DNA of 35,670 bases from LMUY01 sp964244655 (GCA_964244655.1 CAXTJU010000035.1:1-35670), one strand, 5' to 3'; shown: positions 23,844 to 32,327, numbered from the stretch's first letter. Made by a program: numbers and translations. Notes: generated by a model not told the origin, from the sequence alone.

Positions 23844-24550
23844 GACGCGGCCGCCACGAAGGCGTCAAACACGCGGCGGTCGCCGGGGTCGAGGAGGAAC
23901 TCCGGGTGCCATTGCAGTCCGAGGCAGAACCGGCGGCGGCCATCCTCGAGACCTTCAATCACCCCGTCCGGCGCGGTGGCGTTGACTGTGGCGTGCGGCC
24001 CGGCGGCGGCGACCGCCTGGTGGTGCGCCGAGTTCACCATCATCGTGTCCGACCCTACGATGCGGCTCAGCAGGGTGCCTGGCGTTATATCGACGGCGTG
24101 GCCGGGTTCGTCGCGTGGGTTGGGCTGCTCGTGCGCCAACGCGCCGGGGACCGCGTCGGGGATGTGCTGGATCAGCGTCCCCCCCAGCGCCACCGCCAGC
24201 AGTTGCTGGCCGCCGCAGATGCCGAGGACCGGCTTGTCCGCGGCCAGCGCGCCTTGCAGCAGGGCCAGCTCGGCGGCGGTTCTGCGGTTCTTCAGGGTCA
24301 CGGTGGCATGCACGGCGGCGACGCCGTACAACGCCGGGTCAACATCGAACGCGCCGCCGGTGACCAGCAGGGCGTCCAGCCGAGCCAGCAGCTCGGCCGC
24401 AAGTGACGGGTCATGCGGCAGGGCGACGGGCAGACCGCCGGCGGCGGCGACGGCATCCATGTAGTTGGCGCGCAGGGCGTACCAGGGAAAGCTCGACCAG
24501 CCGCCCGGCTGCTCGCTGTCCAGGGTGATGCCGATGAGGGGGCGCGCCAT
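23840..24550 (-). CDS. Class I glutamine amidotransferase-like hydrolase (PuuD/peptidase C26 family)
   Basis: The 236-residue protein has the triad of the gamma-glutamyl hydrolase group: Cys112 in GICGGQQLLAV and H215/E217 in LQWHPEFL, with VTGGAFDVDPALYG forming the oxyanion region. PuuD cleaves gamma-glutamyl-GABA in putrescine breakdown; other members act on folate or spermidine conjugates. No puu genes are visible, so the substrate is open. It starts at ATG 24550 (MARPLIGITLD) and overlaps the rluB-like gene by four bases. It is divergent from tadA with 45 bases between. Its place between tadA and rluB interrupts a group often found together. Confidence 0.88.
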   Translation of the reverse strand: MARPLIGITLDSEQPGGWSSFPWYALRANYMDAVAAAGGLPVALPHDPSLAAELLARLDALLVTGGAFDVDPALYGVAAVHATVTLKNRRTAAELALLQGALAADKPVLGICGGQQLLAVALGGTLIQHIPDAVPGALAHEQPNPRDEPGHAVDITPGTLLSRIVGSDTMMVNSAHHQAVAAAGPHATVNATAPDGVIEGLEDGRRRFCLGLQWHPEFLLDPGDRRVFDAFVAAAS

Positions 24551-24595
24551 GCCCGTCCCTAGACCCGCGAGGCCGCGCCGGGCAAGACGGGTGGC

Positions 24596-25036
24596 ATGGA
24601 CGCGATGGCGCTCGCCCTGGAGGAAGCTGCCGCAGCAGGGGCCCGCGGCGAGGTTCCGGTCGGCGCCGCCGTGGTCTCGGCGGCGGGCGAACTGCTGGCG
24701 CGGGCCGGCAACAGCGTGGAGGCGGAGCGGGACGCGAGCGGCCACGCCGAGATGACGGCCCTGCGCCTAGCCGCGCGCCGCCTCGGGTCGCCGCGGCTGG
24801 CCGGCTGCACCCTGGCCGTCACGCTTGAGCCGTGCCCGATGTGCGCCGCCGCCGCCGTCCATTTCCGGGTGCGGCGCGTCGTGTTCGGCGCTTACGACCC
24901 GAAAGGCGGCGGCATCGAGCATGGCCCCCGGATCTTCGCGGCCCCTGGCTGCCTGCACCGGCCGGAGGTGGTGGGCGGGGTGCGGGAGGCCGAGTCGGCC
25001 GAGATGCTGCGGGCGTTCTTCGCCAAACTCCGGTGA
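24596..25036 (+). CDS. tadA: tRNA(Arg) adenosine-34 deaminase
   Basis: TadA converts A34 to inosine in tRNA-Arg(ACG). The 146-residue zinc deaminase has H50-A-E52 and the PCPMC motif with C80 and C83. The residues ahead of the zinc histidine read DASGHAE rather than the usual DPTAHAE, a mild departure. EVPVGAAVV and the C-terminal GGVREAES are as expected. The ATG at 24596 directly follows GGC, and I see no good Shine-Dalgarno. It converges on the LpxL-type gene with four bases between. Confidence 0.93.
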   Translation: MDAMALALEEAAAAGARGEVPVGAAVVSAAGELLARAGNSVEAERDASGHAEMTALRLAARRLGSPRLAGCTLAVTLEPCPMCAAAAVHFRVRRVVFGAYDPKGGGIEHGPRIFAAPGCLHRPEVVGGVREAESAEMLRAFFAKLR

Positions 25037-25040
25037 CGGT

Positions 25041-25937
25041 TCAGCAATAGGCCGCCTTGGGCCAGCGCCGGTGCATCCACAGCCAGCTTTCCGGCCGCTC
25101 GGTGATCCAGCGTTCCAGGGTGTCGTTCATCACCTGCGTCATCGCCTGGATGTCCCGCCGGCGGTCCCCCGTGTCCGGCAGCACCATCGGCGGCTCGCAG
25201 ACCAAGCGGAAGCGGGCCGGGCCGATGCGCTGCACGTGGCCGGGAATCACCGGGCACCGAAAGCGTAAGGCCATGGCGGCCATGGCCGGCGCCGTCATGG
25301 CGGGATGCCCGAACAGGGTGGCCTCTATGCCGTCGTTCATTTTCTGGTCCATCAGCAGGCCCAGGGCGCCGCCCGCCTTCAGGTGGCCGAACGCCGCCTT
25401 GGCCCCGGCCGCCCCCTTGCTGAACATCGGCACGGCGGGGCCGATCGCCTCCTGCCGCAGCTTGATGATCAGGGCGTCGATGGCGGGGTTGGCCGCCGCC
25501 CGGAACATGGAGGAGAACGGCACGCCATAGGCGGCGCAGGCGGGCGGCAGCATCTCCCAGTTGCCGATGTGGCCGGAGAAGAAGATTGCCGCGCCACCCC
25601 GCGCCGCCACGGCCAGCAAGGTCTCCTCACCTTCCATGACCCATCCCGGGCCGCTCGGCGCGTCCTGCTTCAGGCCGGCGATGTGCGGCAGCTCGCCCAC
25701 CGTGCGGCCCAGGTTCTCCCACGCGCCACGGATCACCCGGCGGCGCGCCGCGGCGTCCAGCGCCGGCAGGGCCAAGCGCAGGTTAACCTCCGCCACGCGG
25801 GTCACCGGCAGCCAGGGCCCGACCGCGCGCGCGACGCCGCCCCCCAGGTTGGACGCCCGCACTGGCCCGAGCGCCCGGAACAGCCCCAGCAGGCGGCGCG
25901 CGGCCCAGGCCTCCAGCCGGAAGGCGAGCCGGGTCAC
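25041..25937 (-). CDS. Lipid A biosynthesis late acyltransferase (LpxL/HtrB family)
   Basis: The 298-residue protein has the H-x4-E catalytic motif H123-E128 in FFSGHIGNWEM, the following MFRAAANP segment, LGLLMDQK and the C-terminal PESWLWMHRRWP, all typical. It adds a secondary acyl chain from acyl-ACP to Kdo2-lipid IVA at the inner membrane. An N-terminal amphipathic stretch would associate with the membrane. The start is GTG at 25937, overlapping the lpxK stop (GTGA). It is the last gene of the lipid A block DUF374-waaA-lpxK-lpxL, which supports the role. Whether it is the LpxL or LpxM equivalent cannot be told. Confidence 0.92.
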   Translation of the reverse strand: MTRLAFRLEAWAARRLLGLFRALGPVRASNLGGGVARAVGPWLPVTRVAEVNLRLALPALDAAARRRVIRGAWENLGRTVGELPHIAGLKQDAPSGPGWVMEGEETLLAVAARGGAAIFFSGHIGNWEMLPPACAAYGVPFSSMFRAAANPAIDALIIKLRQEAIGPAVPMFSKGAAGAKAAFGHLKAGGALGLLMDQKMNDGIEATLFGHPAMTAPAMAAMALRFRCPVIPGHVQRIGPARFRLVCEPPMVLPDTGDRRRDIQAMTQVMNDTLERWITERPESWLWMHRRWPKAAYC

Positions 25938-26887
25938 GCCAGCCCCGCCAGCAGCGCCTCAACCTGCCGCTCGTCCTGCCATGCCAGCTCCACGCCTGCG
26001 ACCACCACCTCGGATCGCCAGCCGGGCGGCAGGCGGACGGCGTCCTTCGGCGTCGTGGCCAGCACCGCACCCAGCGCCTCGGCTCGGCGGCGCAGCCGGC
26101 GCAGCTCGGCGGCACGGTAGCGGTGGTGGTCGGCGAACGCCTGCCCCGCGGCGACCGCCACCCCCGCCTCGGCCAAGCTGGCGAAGAACTTGGCCGGGCG
26201 GCCAATGCCGGCAAAGGCCAGCACCGTGCGCCCTGCCAAGCAAGGCGCCGCCGTCCGCAGCCGTGCCGCCAGCACCGGCAGCCCCGGCGGCAGTTCGGCC
26301 GCGGCGCCTGCGGCGTCCTGGCCAATGAGCACTGCCGCCCCGCAGCGTGCCGCCCCAGCGGCGACCGGCTCCCGCAGCGGGCCAGCCGGCAGCACGCGCC
26401 CGTTGCCGAACCCGGCGGCGCCGTCGATCACCAGCAGGGCGAGGTCCTTAACCAAGCCCGGGTTTTGCAGGCCGTCATCCATCACCAGCACCGTCGCCCC
26501 CCCGCCGATGGCCGCGCGGGCGCTGGCGGCCCGGTCTGCCCCGACATAGGTGGGCGCCAGGGCGGCGAGCAGCAGCGCCTCGTCGCCCACGTCGTCGGCC
26601 GTGTGCCTCGCCCCGACCCGGACCGTGCCGCGGCTTCGGCCTCCGTAGCCGCGGGTGAGGAACGCGACCCGCCGGCCCTGCCGCGCCAGCCGGGCCCCGA
26701 GGTCGAGCGCGAGGGTGGTCTTGCCCGTCCCGCCTACCGACACGTTGCCGCAACAGAGCACGGGCACGCCGGCGTGCCACCCGGCCCGCGCCACCCGCCG
26801 CGCCGCCGCCCCGGCGACCAGGCTGCCGAGGGGAGCAAGCAGGCGCGGCAAAGCCCCGTCATGGTCCCAGAACGCGGGCGGGCGCAT
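25934..26887 (-). CDS. lpxK: Tetraacyldisaccharide 4'-kinase
   Basis: LpxK phosphorylates the 4' position of the lipid A disaccharide to make lipid IVA. The 317-residue protein has an N-terminal membrane-associating helix, the P-loop GNVSVGGTGKT (47-57) and FLTRGYGG. The family signature LVKDLALLVIDG and FGNGRVLPAGPLREP follows, with FAGIGRPAKFF in the C-terminal lobe. The ATG at 26887 uses the last base of the waaA stop (TGATG). A longer frame upstream lies in waaA and is not coding. Confidence 0.95.
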   Translation of the reverse strand: MRPPAFWDHDGALPRLLAPLGSLVAGAAARRVARAGWHAGVPVLCCGNVSVGGTGKTTLALDLGARLARQGRRVAFLTRGYGGRSRGTVRVGARHTADDVGDEALLLAALAPTYVGADRAASARAAIGGGATVLVMDDGLQNPGLVKDLALLVIDGAAGFGNGRVLPAGPLREPVAAGAARCGAAVLIGQDAAGAAAELPPGLPVLAARLRTAAPCLAGRTVLAFAGIGRPAKFFASLAEAGVAVAAGQAFADHHRYRAAELRRLRRRAEALGAVLATTPKDAVRLPPGWRSEVVVAGVELAWQDERQVEALLAGLA

Positions 26888-28152
26888 CAGCTGGCCATGG
26901 CGAGCAGTGCGGCGGCGGCCTGCTGCGGCAGCCCCGCATCGGCGCCCGCCGCCGCCTGCGCCGCCCGCCCCGCCGCGTCCCGGCCCGCCGGGTCCCGCAA
27001 GCAGGCATCCACCCAGGCGGCCAGCGCCGCCTCGTCCTTGACCGTGACGAGGCCGCCGGCCCGGGTCAACGCCGCTGCCGCCTCCGCCTGGTTGGCCATC
27101 GCCGGGCCGGCGGCCAGCGCGCAGCCCATTCGCGCCGGCTCCAGCGGGTTCTGCCCGCCGCCTTCGCCGCCGAGGCTCTTGCCGATGAACACCGTGGGGA
27201 ACAAACGATACAGCAGCCCCATCTCGCCCAGCCCGTCGGCTAGCCAGATCCCCGCGCCGGCCGGCGGGTCGTCGCCCGCGCCGCGTCGCGCCGCCGGCAG
27301 CTGCGCGGCCAGGGCCGGGGCGCGGTCCGGGTGGCGCGGCGCCACGGCGGTCAGCAGGTCCGGGTGCGCCGGACTGAGCCGGCGGTGGATGGCGGCGGCG
27401 ATGGCCTCCTCGCCAGGATGTGTGCTGGCGGCCAGCCATCGCGGCCGGTCGCCGAGCAGCGCCGCCAGCCGCGACAGCTCCGCCGGGTCGGCGGGCAAGG
27501 GCGGCGCGGCGAACTTGAGGTTGCCGGGGGAGCTGACGTCATGCGCTCCCAACGCGCGGAACCGCGCCGCGTCCGCGTCCGACTGCGCCCACACCGCGTC
27601 GAACAGCCCGAATACGAGCCGCGCGAACCCCGGCGCCCGGGCCCATCCCGCGGCGCTGCGGGCGGACAGCCGGCCGTTCAGCAGCAGCAGCGGCACGCCC
27701 TGCCGGCGGCACGCCGCCAGCAGGTTCGGCCACAGCTCGCTTTCCAGGAACGCCGCCGCATCGGGCCGCCAGTGCCGCACGAACCGCGCCGCCCAGCGCG
27801 GCACGTCCAGCGGCACGAAGCGGTGCAGCGCACCGGGGCGGCGCAGGGCCAGCAGCCGGGCCGACGCGACCGTCCCCGTCGTCACCAGCACCGCCGCGCC
27901 GCCCGCCTGCAACGCGTCCAGCACTGGCAGCAGGGACACGGTCTCGCCCACGCTCGCGGCATGCAGCCAGACCAGCGTGCCGGGGGGGCGCGGCGTGCGC
28001 TCGACGCCGCGCCGCTCGGCCAGCCGGTCCGGCCACTCCTTGCCGCGGCGGACCCGGCGGCGCAGCATCCACCGCAGCCCTGGCGTGGCGAGCGTGGCGG
28101 CCACCCGCCAGGCCAGTGCCAGGCCCGTCCCGGACCGGCTCAACCCAGGCAC
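26887..28152 (-). CDS. waaA: 3-deoxy-D-manno-octulosonic acid (Kdo) transferase
   Basis: WaaA adds Kdo from CMP-Kdo to lipid IVA at the cytoplasmic face of the inner membrane. The 421-residue GT30 enzyme has an N-terminal hydrophobic segment, the base Glu46 in RLAERRGV, and HAASVGETVSLLPVL. FLESELWPNLL, LLLLNGRLSARSA and the donor-site region GLGEMGLLYRL, FIGKSLGGEGGQNPLEP-like follow. GTG at 28152 or TTG at 28143 (which overlaps the upstream stop as TTGA) are both possible starts; I list the longer. The gene order with lpxK is the usual alphaproteobacterial one. Confidence 0.94.
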   Translation of the reverse strand: MPGLSRSGTGLALAWRVAATLATPGLRWMLRRRVRRGKEWPDRLAERRGVERTPRPPGTLVWLHAASVGETVSLLPVLDALQAGGAAVLVTTGTVASARLLALRRPGALHRFVPLDVPRWAARFVRHWRPDAAAFLESELWPNLLAACRRQGVPLLLLNGRLSARSAAGWARAPGFARLVFGLFDAVWAQSDADAARFRALGAHDVSSPGNLKFAAPPLPADPAELSRLAALLGDRPRWLAASTHPGEEAIAAAIHRRLSPAHPDLLTAVAPRHPDRAPALAAQLPAARRGAGDDPPAGAGIWLADGLGEMGLLYRLFPTVFIGKSLGGEGGGQNPLEPARMGCALAAGPAMANQAEAAAALTRAGGLVTVKDEAALAAWVDACLRDPAGRDAAGRAAQAAAGADAGLPQQAAAALLAMAS

Positions 28153-28841
28153 AGCGAGTCCGCCCGGTTCGCCGCATCGTCCAGCGCTGCCTCGATGGCC
28201 GGCAACGCGTCCTCCCAGGCAGCCCGCGGCACGGTGATGGGTGTGCCGCAGACGATGACGCCGCGCCCGAACGGCAGTGGCACGACCATGCGGTCCCAGG
28301 TCGGCAGCACCCGACGGCGGCTGGTCTGCGCGCCGACCGGCAGGATCGGCGCACCGGACAGCCCGGCAAGTTGCGCCGCCCCCGCCGCTGCCCGTCGCCG
28401 CGGCCCGCGCGGGCCATCGGGCGTGATCAGCACGTGCTCGCCGGCCTGCAGCTGGGCCAGGAGCACCCGGATGCTGGCCACCCCGCCCTTCTCCGACACA
28501 TCCCGCGCCGAGCCGTCCTTGGAGGACGACCCATGCACCACCTTCACCCCAAACCGCTGCACGACGATGCCGATGAACCGCCCGTCCCGATGCTTGCTGA
28601 CCAGCACCCGCGGCGTGCCCTGGGCGCCCCGGCGCTGCATGGCGAACCAGAGCGCCGGAATAAGCGGCAGCCGTTCGTGCCAGAACGCCGCGATTGCCGG
28701 GCGCCCGGCAATCTGCTCCAGCACGTGCTCCTCGCCCACCAGCCGCCAGCGCGTGGTGCGCAGCGCGAGGTCGAGGTAGCGGCCGACGATCCGGGCGGTC
28801 ACCGCCTGCACGGCAGCGCTCCGCAACAGCTTTTTCAACAA
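28140..28841 (-). CDS. DUF374 lysophospholipid acyltransferase-like protein
   Basis: A 233-residue protein of the DUF374 group. An N-terminal membrane-proximal helix is followed by AIAAFWHERLPLIP, VLVSKHRDGRFI, and the pair VKVVHGSSSKDGS and ITPDGPRGPRR. This is the PlsC-superfamily layout with H-x-R instead of the classical H-x4-D. It is conserved next to waaA in alphaproteobacteria and is thought to act on lipid A or a related acyl transfer; the exact reaction is not established to my knowledge. The start is TTG at 28841, with GGAAGG five bases ahead; a second TTG follows as the next codon. Confidence 0.85.
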   Translation of the reverse strand: MLKKLLRSAAVQAVTARIVGRYLDLALRTTRWRLVGEEHVLEQIAGRPAIAAFWHERLPLIPALWFAMQRRGAQGTPRVLVSKHRDGRFIGIVVQRFGVKVVHGSSSKDGSARDVSEKGGVASIRVLLAQLQAGEHVLITPDGPRGPRRRAAAGAAQLAGLSGAPILPVGAQTSRRRVLPTWDRMVVPLPFGRGVIVCGTPITVPRAAWEDALPAIEAALDDAANRADSLCLG

Positions 28842-28866
28842 CGGCGCCTTCCGCCCATCGGCGGCG

Positions 28867-29616
28867 CTACGTCCGCTTGATCGCCAACGGCCCCGGGGAC
28901 TGGCAGGTCGGCATCATCTCGATCCGGTTGATGTTGACGTGCGCCGGCAGCCCCACCAGCCAGCCCACGGTCTCCGCGATGTCCTCGGCCGTCAGCGGCG
29001 CGGTGCCTTTGTAGATGCCGGCCGCCCTCTCCGCATCGCCGCCGAAGCGCACCGTGCTGAACTCGGTGCCGCCGCACAGGCCGGGCTCGATGTTCGTCAC
29101 CCGCACGTTGGTCCCGACCAGGTCCGCCTTCAGGTTCAGCATGAACTGCGCCACGAACGCCTTGGTGCCGCCATACACGTGACCGCCTGGATATGGGTAG
29201 TCGCCGGCCACGCTGCCGAGGCTGATGACGTAGCCTGCGTCCCGCTCCACCATGCCGGGCAGCAGGGCGCGGGTGGTCTCCACCAGGCCAGTCACGTTGG
29301 TGGCGATCATGATCTGCCAGTCGGACAGGCTCGCGCGCCACGCCGGGTCCATCCCGAGAGCGAGGCCGGCGTTGTTGACCAGCACGTCCACCTCGCGCCA
29401 CCCCTCCGGCAGGCTGCCCGGCAGGGCAGCGACGGCGGCGGAGTCGGTCACGTCTAGCTTGAGCGGCAGCATCGCGCCGCCGAGCTCGCCGGCCAGCTCA
29501 TCCAGCCGGTCCTGCCGGCGGCCGGTGGCGATGACCCGGTGGCCGTCGCGCACCAGCCGCCGCGCGATCGCCGCGCCGAACCCGGCGGTGGCGCCGGTGA
29601 CAAGGGCGGTGCTCAC
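28867..29616 (-). CDS. Short-chain dehydrogenase, YdfG-like
   Basis: A 249-residue classical SDR. It has the cofactor motif TGATAGFG, with basic residues after strand two (TGRRQDR) that favour NADP, and NNAGLALG. The catalytic residues are S135 and Y148-x3-K152 in SVAGDYPYPGGHVYGGTK, followed by NIEPGLCGGTEFS. The pattern closely follows YdfG, which reduces malonic semialdehyde and oxidises serine and related 3-hydroxy acids; RutE-like detoxification is the known role. The start is GTG at 29616, which overlaps the stop of a 20-codon reading frame. It lies 25 bases upstream of the DUF374 gene in the same direction, though no lipid A role is implied. Confidence 0.88.
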   Translation of the reverse strand: MSTALVTGATAGFGAAIARRLVRDGHRVIATGRRQDRLDELAGELGGAMLPLKLDVTDSAAVAALPGSLPEGWREVDVLVNNAGLALGMDPAWRASLSDWQIMIATNVTGLVETTRALLPGMVERDAGYVISLGSVAGDYPYPGGHVYGGTKAFVAQFMLNLKADLVGTNVRVTNIEPGLCGGTEFSTVRFGGDAERAAGIYKGTAPLTAEDIAETVGWLVGLPAHVNINRIEMMPTCQSPGPLAIKRT

Positions 29617-29675
29617 AGGGTGCCCAACTCGGCTTGAGCGGCGTTGTCCGGCGGCTGCATGTTTTCGAGTTCCAT
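29613..29675 (-). CDS. Possible 20-residue peptide overlapping the SDR start
   Basis: An ATG-started frame of 20 codons (residues begin MELENMQPPD) lies between the endonuclease-fold gene and the dehydrogenase gene, and its TGA overlaps the GTG start of the latter (GTGA). There is no convincing ribosome binding site. It may be a coupling leader, a small protein, or chance. Confidence 0.25.
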   Translation of the reverse strand: MELENMQPPDNAAQAELGTL

Positions 29676-29693
29676 GCCGCGGGTGTAACGCGA

Positions 29694-30548
29694 TCAGCCC
29701 GGCAGATGGAAGCGGGCGGAAACCGGGCAGTGATCGGACAGGTGCTCCTTGCGGTCCGCGCCCTCGCGATAGACCAGCACCCGCAGCGAGCCCGGGTCAA
29801 GCCAGCCGCGGGCCGCGCCGCCGGCCAGGATATGATCGATGAAGCGCCCGCCGCCCCAGCACGGGCTGTCATGGCCCTCGTCAGCCAAGGCCAGCGGGGC
29901 GTCGGCGCGCAGGGCGGCCAGCATGTCGTCCTCCGGCCCCATCCAGCGGTTGAAGTCTCCCAGCATGACGAAGGGCACGTCCTCGCGTCGACGCTGCGCG
30001 ATCCAGCCCCGCAGCACGGGAAGCTGGCCGCGCAGGGTGGCGCATTGCGGGCGGCTGCTGGTGCCGAGATTGTCGCGCTGGCACCCAGTCTTAAGATGCA
30101 CGGCGAGCAGCCGCAGCGGGCCGGAAGGCAGGTCGAGCGTGAGGTCCAGCCCGCTGCGGAGGTGGTGGCGGGCCTCAGGGTAGAGGTCGAGGCCGGTCAG
30201 GTCCGGGTTGCGGTGCACGGCGATGCCGCGGCGCACGGCGATGCCGACGCGCTGCACCACGTCGTCGCCAGTGAAATACAGCGCGTACCGGTCGGGCGGG
30301 AACAGCACGGAGGCCGCCGCTGGGCCGTCCACCTCCTCCATCGCCACCACGTCTGCACCGAGCTGGCCAGCGTATTGCTTCAACACGGCAAAGTCGGCGG
30401 CGGTCTTGGGCACCACGTCCGCGGGCAGCGCCGGGTCGCCCAGGGGGCGGGTGGTGAGCCATTCCAGGTTCCAGGTGGCGACCTTGAGGTCCGCCGCCCA
30501 GGCCGCGCTCGGCAGCAGGGCCAGGAGCGCCAGCAGCCAGCGCCTCAT
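29694..30548 (-). CDS. Secreted endonuclease/exonuclease/phosphatase-family protein
   Basis: The 284-residue protein has a Sec signal peptide (MRRWLLALLALLPSAAWA). The metal-dependent EEP fold follows: ATWNLEW with Asn27, the Glu of MEEVDG at about 71-72, AVHLKTGC, MLGDFNRW with catalytic Asp/Asn, and the C-terminal SDHCPV. EEP proteins cleave phosphodiesters in nucleic acids, phospholipids or inositol phosphates. Export points to an extracellular or periplasmic DNase or phosphodiesterase. Two extra cysteines (CQRDN, PQCAT) may form a disulfide. ATG 30548 overlaps the helicase stop (ATGA). A GTG at 30572 would spoil the signal peptide. Confidence 0.87.
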   Translation of the reverse strand: MRRWLLALLALLPSAAWAADLKVATWNLEWLTTRPLGDPALPADVVPKTAADFAVLKQYAGQLGADVVAMEEVDGPAAASVLFPPDRYALYFTGDDVVQRVGIAVRRGIAVHRNPDLTGLDLYPEARHHLRSGLDLTLDLPSGPLRLLAVHLKTGCQRDNLGTSSRPQCATLRGQLPVLRGWIAQRRREDVPFVMLGDFNRWMGPEDDMLAALRADAPLALADEGHDSPCWGGGRFIDHILAGGAARGWLDPGSLRVLVYREGADRKEHLSDHCPVSARFHLPG

Positions 30549-32296
30549 CCGCCCATCCGGTGGGCGCCGCACGCCAAAAGGTAATCCGCCACTGCATCCA
30601 TCGCCGCTGGCTCCCGAGACGGGTCCCGCGCGTCGCCTGGCGGAACCCAGATGACCGTCTCATAGCGCGCCCGGGTCAGCAGCACGCGATAGGCGTTCAG
30701 CTTGTTCTGCAATTTTTCTGCCGTACGCGGCCGGGTCCAGGCGGTGCCGCGGAAGGCGCGGGCCTGCCAGGCGGCGCCGTGGCGCACCAGGTCGCCGTCC
30801 CAGCACAGCCCGGCGGCGTCAAGCTCCAGGCCCTGGGCGAAGAACTCGGTGGCGGCCACCTCCAGCGCGTCCGAGGCGCGCACGTCCGGGAAGCGGTCGA
30901 GGAACCAGCGCGCGACAGCGGCTGGGTCGTCGTGCGGCAGGGTGCTGCCCATGCCCTCCGCCCGCAGCCGCCGCGCGCCGGAGGAGCAGAGCAGCCCCGC
31001 TCGGCGGCTGCCGCGGCAGGCCCGGCGCAGGCGGGCGCGCATGACGGCCAAGTCCCGCGTGAGGCTGAACGGCACGCCGGCGTCGGCCAGCGCCCGGGCG
31101 CGCGCGGCGTTCCCGGCCAGCACTGCGTCCACCCAGGCGGGGGCGGCGGCGCAGCGCAGGGAGCGGACCGGCACGTGCAGGTGGAACGCCGCTTCGGGTC
31201 TAAGGCCGGGCAGGGCGGGCAGGCGATGGCGGGGCAGGCCGTCCGCCGCGCCGGATGCGGCCAGCACGCGCCAGTCGGGGCGGTGGAGCAGCGCCTCGCC
31301 CCACTCAGCCAGCCCGCCCTCGCCGTCGTGGATTTCCTGCCCCGTGCCGATCAGGCAGAGCACGACGGGGCCGTCCGTGCGCCGCGCCATGATGTCCAGC
31401 AACAGCGCCGGCTCGCTGAGTTCGAGCGGGTGGGCGCGTGCGGCCGTCTTGGCGATGGCGTGGGCGGCGGACCAGCAGCGCTGCGCCTCGTCGATCACCA
31501 CGACGCGTTCCGAGGGGATGCCTTCGCGGGCGTAGCAGTCGCGGAAGGCGGGCAGTGCCTGGATCACGCCCTCCATCCGCTGCCGCGCCGCCCGCAGCGA
31601 CCCGCCCGCATCCCGCGCCAGGGCCTCGCGCAGCACGTGCACCAGGCTCGGATTGCCGGTGAGGAAGGCGGCCTCGCCGGCGAAGGCGGTGTCCAGCCCG
31701 CACAGCGTCTTGCCTGCGCCGGGGATACCGGTGACGAACAGGATCGTCGGTTGCCGCTCCGCCGCCGCCTGCGCCACGGCGCGGGTGATCGCTTGGCGGG
31801 TTGCGCCGAGGTTGTCCGCCGCGGCGTGGGCGGTGCGGATGTCTGCCACGCCGTGCCGGGCGTAAAGCATCCGCGCCGCCTCGATCAGCGATGGGATAGG
31901 GCGGTAGGGCGCGCGCTCCCACGCCGCCGGGTCCAGCGCCGGGCCGAACGGGGTGGCGCTGGCGATTTCGTTCAGCCGCAATTCGAGCGTGGCGGCACTG
32001 GCCTCCATCACCGGGGTCACGCCCGGCAGCATCAGGGGGCGGGCGGCGCTGTCCCGCGTGGCATCCAGAGTGATGAGCAGCGGGATGACCGGGTGGGCGC
32101 GGCTGGCGGCGTGGAAGTCGTGCAGGTCAAGGGCGGCGTCCTCGGCCGCCTCGCGGTCTCGCGCGGTGTGACGGCGGCCAGGGCGCACTGTGCAGGCGAC
32201 GATGGCGCCGCGGGTGAGGATGACGGCATCGATGCGGCGGCGCAGGCGGGGGAGGCGCCAGTCTAAGTGGGTGGTCCAGGGGCCGGGGGGGAACAT
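30545..32296 (-). CDS. DUF2075 (superfamily 1-like) helicase with degenerate N-terminal nuclease region
   Basis: The 583-residue protein has the P-loop GIPGAGKT (190-197), Walker B VVVIDEAQ (265-272), and a motif VI-like NAYRVLLTRARYETVIWVP near the C-terminus, as in DUF2075 proteins. In full-length relatives the first 100 or so residues form a PD-(D/E)xK-like domain. Here LDWRLPRLRRRIDAVIL keeps the Asp (D23), but the ExK that should follow reads T36-V-R38. The protein also begins about 40-50 residues later than I expect for the family. It may therefore bind and translocate on nucleic acid without cleaving. Function in the family is unknown, with links to defence and DNA repair. It is the first gene of a leftward run; no clear promoter is seen. 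Confidence 0.8.
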   Translation of the reverse strand: MFPPGPWTTHLDWRLPRLRRRIDAVILTRGAIVACTVRPGRRHTARDREAAEDAALDLHDFHAASRAHPVIPLLITLDATRDSAARPLMLPGVTPVMEASAATLELRLNEIASATPFGPALDPAAWERAPYRPIPSLIEAARMLYARHGVADIRTAHAAADNLGATRQAITRAVAQAAAERQPTILFVTGIPGAGKTLCGLDTAFAGEAAFLTGNPSLVHVLREALARDAGGSLRAARQRMEGVIQALPAFRDCYAREGIPSERVVVIDEAQRCWSAAHAIAKTAARAHPLELSEPALLLDIMARRTDGPVVLCLIGTGQEIHDGEGGLAEWGEALLHRPDWRVLAASGAADGLPRHRLPALPGLRPEAAFHLHVPVRSLRCAAAPAWVDAVLAGNAARARALADAGVPFSLTRDLAVMRARLRRACRGSRRAGLLCSSGARRLRAEGMGSTLPHDDPAAVARWFLDRFPDVRASDALEVAATEFFAQGLELDAAGLCWDGDLVRHGAAWQARAFRGTAWTRPRTAEKLQNKLNAYRVLLTRARYETVIWVPPGDARDPSREPAAMDAVADYLLACGAHRMGG

Positions 32297-32327
32297 GGGG
32301 TGGAGGGTAGGAAAGGAAGGTTAAGGA

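Noticed and set aside
26123..28237. 704-codon rightward open frame
   Set aside because: It is antisense to lpxK and waaA, both with complete motifs; low-complexity Arg/Pro/Ala composition marks it as a high-GC shadow.
29498..29872. Leftward open frame across the SDR and endonuclease-fold gene junction
   Set aside because: It overlaps two well-supported genes in another frame and has no ribosome site or domain.
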